This document shows positions 21,142 to 22,926 of a stretch of 22,926 nt of DNA, one piece after another. Position 1 is the stretch's first letter, and each line of letters starts with the position of its first letter. A model generated the notes under the pieces. That model was not told the origin of the DNA. It made no database searches and saw only the letters and a list, made by a program, of their open reading frames with translations. Made by a program: the position numbers and the translations under genes. This stretch comes from a virus. The stretch lies in the IMG/VR virus record IMGVR_UViG_3300047666_000782, positions 1 through 22,926 of that record; one strand, given 5' to 3'.

Positions 21142-21387
21142 ATGGAAAAAACGATATTAAAAGATTTTCGCAAAAAACACGCGTTAAGCCAGGCGGAGCT
21201 CGGCTATAGATTGGGGCTCAAAGCGAAGGGCGCCCAGGGCCGGATCTCACATTATGAGTCCGGCCGGCGCGGGATCCCGCTATCCGACGCCTACAAATTT
21301 ATCGACCTGGCGAAAAGCGCCGGCGAGGAGATTAGCCTCGAGGATATATTACCGCGCCCGATAACCTCGCCCGAGGCGGAGTCGTGA
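21142..21387 (+). CDS. Cro-like XRE-family regulator (81 aa)
   Basis: A single XRE HTH domain (LKDFRKKHALSQAELGYRLG ... GRISHYESGRR) with a short C-terminal helix and an acidic Pro-rich tail. Its turn/recognition segment QGRISHYESGRR differs at one residue from the divergent repressor's, so both should bind the same AATAC-N5-GTATT operator. As first gene of the rightward early operon it is placed like Cro. It has no ribosome site and is probably translated from a leaderless mRNA. The replication initiator follows after 16 bases. Confidence 0.82.
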   Translation: MEKTILKDFRKKHALSQAELGYRLGLKAKGAQGRISHYESGRRGIPLSDAYKFIDLAKSAGEEISLEDILPRPITSPEAES

Positions 21388-21403
21388 TTTATGGGGGTGG
21401 AAG

Positions 21404-22543
21404 TTGAGCGCGATCAATAATCAGTTCTCTATCGTCCCTATCGAGGCAATATCCGACGAGGAGCTAACCGCGAGCGAGTTTAAGGTCCTGGTCGCGCTCT
21501 ATTCCTTTCGAGATAAGAACAGCGATACCTGTTTTCCCAGGCGATCCAAACTAGCAGCGCGCGCCGGTTTTAAAGACACGACGCAAGTATCGAAAATTAC
21601 GACCAGGCTAGAGGGCAAGGGGTGGCTAACTAAGAACCAAAAAATGGGATTCCACGGCCCCAAAAAATACCGCCTAACAATCCCCGCGCGATTACTTGAA
21701 AAATCCGAGGAGATAAAAGAGGCCGATTTTACCAAGTTGGATAAATCTACCAACGTGGATAAATCTACCACATTGGAAGAAAATAACGGGGGTGGGGGTG
21801 TGGATAACTCGGTCCCTATAGTGGCAAGAATTACCAACGTGGATAAATCTACCACATTGGATAAACCTACCACTACCAACGTGGATAAACCTACCACCTC
21901 CCAAAGTGGGCAAAACTACCACCACCATAAAGAACAGACCAGTAAGAACAAACCATTAAACAATTCGGAGCCTAGCGGCTCCGCCGACGCGTCGGGCGAG
22001 CCTGTTAATAATTCGAGACTCGACAGGGCGGCGAAATATTACGATTTTCCAGACCAGGCCGAGGCCGTTCCGTCCGGTAATGTTTTTAGCCTGGGCGTCC
22101 GTGTGTTCAAAACCTACGGAATCGACGAACAGCGCGCGCGCTCTGTTTTTGGAATGTTCGTCAGTAAACACGGGACCGCGCCGACCTTGGACGCATTAAC
22201 CGAGCTATCGTGCCGGCAGCCCTCCGAGGATCCGATCGCGTTTATGTCCGCCATTCTAGCGGCCCCCCGGTCGACAATGCCCCAGGACTGGGCGCCGTCG
22301 CCGGCGGCAGTTTCCGAGCTCGAGGCGATCGGGATCCGCGAGGTCCTGGTTAACCGAGCCCGCGCATTTTTCCGCCTATGGATACTCGAGCGAGATATCT
22401 CGAGCGCCGATTTTAACGCGTGGTTCGTGGGGTGGTGTGTCCGAGACTTAGAGGACGCCGAGCTCGACCTATCCCGTATGGGCGGGTGGTATGGAAACGT
22501 CGCACAAAACGAATTTAGGGAGCCCGCAGGGGGCACGATTTAA
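21404..22543 (+). CDS. Replication initiator, O-like with winged-helix N-terminus (379 aa)
   Basis: Residues ~15-90 form a helix-rich winged helix of the phage replication/DnaD-like type (ELTASEFKVLVALYSF, FPRRSKLAARAGF, LEGKGWLTKNQKMGFHG). Residues ~110-165 are a low-complexity repeat T-[NT]-[VL]-D-K-[SP] that is the protein face of DNA iterons. The C-terminal half (~205-379) is helical, with Trp-rich motifs (DFNAWFVGWCVRDLE), and may contact helicase or loader. As with lambda O, the origin lies inside the gene and the N-domain should bind the iterons. The start is TTG 21404 with GGTGGA just upstream; an ATG at 21391 is out of frame. Confidence 0.75.
   Translation: MSAINNQFSIVPIEAISDEELTASEFKVLVALYSFRDKNSDTCFPRRSKLAARAGFKDTTQVSKITTRLEGKGWLTKNQKMGFHGPKKYRLTIPARLLEKSEEIKEADFTKLDKSTNVDKSTTLEENNGGGGVDNSVPIVARITNVDKSTTLDKPTTTNVDKPTTSQSGQNYHHHKEQTSKNKPLNNSEPSGSADASGEPVNNSRLDRAAKYYDFPDQAEAVPSGNVFSLGVRVFKTYGIDEQRARSVFGMFVSKHGTAPTLDALTELSCRQPSEDPIAFMSAILAAPRSTMPQDWAPSPAAVSELEAIGIREVLVNRARAFFRLWILERDISSADFNAWFVGWCVRDLEDAELDLSRMGGWYGNVAQNEFREPAGGTI
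21731..21892 (+). repeat. ori: Iteron array, putative phage replication origin
   Basis: Six 18-bp repeats of consensus ACCAACGTGGATAAATCT lie in two groups. The first is contiguous: 21731-21748, 21749-21766 and a degenerate copy at 21767-21784. The second is 21833-21850, 21851-21868 and, after a six-base partial copy, 21875-21892. All stay in the coding frame of the initiator gene. The 48-base gap between groups carries a consensus DnaA box. Each repeat contains YGGATAA, close to a DnaA box in reverse. This is the layout of an initiator-bound origin as in lambdoid phages. Confidence 0.78.
21799..21807 (-). promoter_or_regulatory. Consensus DnaA box within the origin
   Basis: TGTGGATAA on the + strand is TTATCCACA on the minus strand, a perfect high-affinity DnaA box. 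It lies between the two iteron groups, suggesting that host DnaA takes part in origin opening. Confidence 0.62.
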
Positions 22544-22545
22544 AA

Positions 22546-22917
22546 TTGAATCGACGAACCGAAACCCAAATCGCCGCCGACCTCCGCATTATCCGCGAAT
22601 ATATCCGAGGGTCCGATCTATCCGTTTTAACGCTCCGGGGGTGCGCCCAGGCGCTAGGGGTGTCGAGTAATACAATAATTAACCGTTTAACCCGCGGGGG
22701 TACGTCGTGGCGGGCCTGTAAAGACAGCGAGCGACGGTGGCGCCTAGACGGTCTAATGGGTCGGCCTGGTCGCCGGATCCCGATCGGCGTAATGGTGACA
22801 GAGTGCGGGTTTATGGAGCTCGGGAGTTTTTACCGATATTTTAAAGCGACCAGGGGCGAGAGTTTTTCGGAGTGGAAAGCGGCCCGGCCTATCCTGGCGA
22901 ATCAGTCGGGGGGGTGA
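22546..22917 (+). CDS. Second AraC-type HTH protein without effector domain (123 aa)
   Basis: Residues ~28-112 are an AraC/XylS DNA-binding domain: LRGCAQALGVSSNTIINRLT is the first HTH, followed by a linking helix and a second HTH with the signature MVTECGFMELGSFYRYFKAT and GESFSEWKAAR. There is no sensor domain. It parallels the leftward AraC-like gene at 18926-19252 in size and architecture. It starts with TTG 22546, two bases after the initiator stop, and probably relies on coupling; the nearest AGGGGG is too far upstream for a good ribosome site. It may control later genes to the right, outside the window. Confidence 0.72.
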   Translation: MNRRTETQIAADLRIIREYIRGSDLSVLTLRGCAQALGVSSNTIINRLTRGGTSWRACKDSERRWRLDGLMGRPGRRIPIGVMVTECGFMELGSFYRYFKATRGESFSEWKAARPILANQSGG

Positions 22918-22926
22918 GAATTGGAC

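Noticed and set aside
21060-21173. N-terminal extension of the repressor
   Set aside because: It would cover the operator and overlap the divergent Cro-like gene; the XRE domain begins at the internal ATG 21059.
21731-21892. Repeat array as a CRISPR
   Set aside because: Repeats are 18 bp, mostly contiguous without unique spacers, and stay in frame in the initiator gene; they are iterons.
21499-21928. Minus-strand ORFs across the iterons
   Set aside because: Their repeated peptide (FIHVGR, DLSTLV) is only the reverse reading of the iterons.
1-22926. Terminase, lysis genes, tRNAs, insertion sequences and anti-phage defence cassettes
   Set aside because: I looked for their motifs (Walker A/DEx nuclease, holin/lysozyme, transposase DDE, cloverleaf ends) and found none I could support.

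Overview
The window is a stretch of a temperate, siphovirus-like phage (or integrated prophage), apparently complete on neither side: the first gene is cut by the left edge. I see no terminase, lysis cassette, tRNA, rRNA or CRISPR array. The host is probably a proteobacterium: Shine-Dalgarno and sigma70-type signals are conventional, a consensus DnaA box is present, and protein families match lambda/Mu-like phages. The species cannot be read from the sequence. Base composition is GC-rich with strong codon preferences (Leu TTA/CTA/CTC; CTG mostly inside CCTGG). The first ~640 bases look compositionally different.

Layout. (1) 1-1565: tail end of a phage DNA methyltransferase with two overlapping open frames, a promoter with a palindromic operator, and three small unknown genes ending at a strong perfect hairpin. 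(2) 1723-11272: head and tail operon, all on +: protease/major capsid fusion, DUF2190-like decoration protein, head-tail joining and tail-completion genes (FII-, Z- and U-like), major tail protein, tail chaperones G and G-T with a lambda-type GGGAAAG frameshift site, tape measure, and a tail-tip-side protein. (3) 11325-16725: a displaced W-like and portal pair, a small paralogue of the portal C-terminus, then putative tail-fibre or attachment proteins, ending at a rho-independent terminator. (4) 16835-18344: putative attP arm sites and a P4/IntS-type tyrosine integrase. (5) 18334-19676: a leftward operon of five small genes, at least three encoding HTH proteins (AlpA/MerR-like, AraC-like, winged helix). 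(6) 19853-21387: a LuxR/GerE-like HTH protein probably starting at ATT, a possible small ORF, and a divergent repressor/Cro-like pair. (7) 21404-22917: a replication initiator carrying an iteron origin inside its own gene, and a second AraC-HTH-only protein.

How it fits together. Three copies of one operator, AATAC-N5-GTATT, lie at the divergent repressor/Cro promoters (one copy) and at the promoter of the leftward operon (two copies). The two XRE proteins share the segment QGRISHYE-x-GRR, so both probably read this operator. The sequence therefore suggests a compact switch that controls the replication gene to the right and the integrase-flanking HTH operon to the left. The repressor (104 aa) has no room for a LexA-like autocleavage domain, and both divergent promoters predict leaderless mRNAs.
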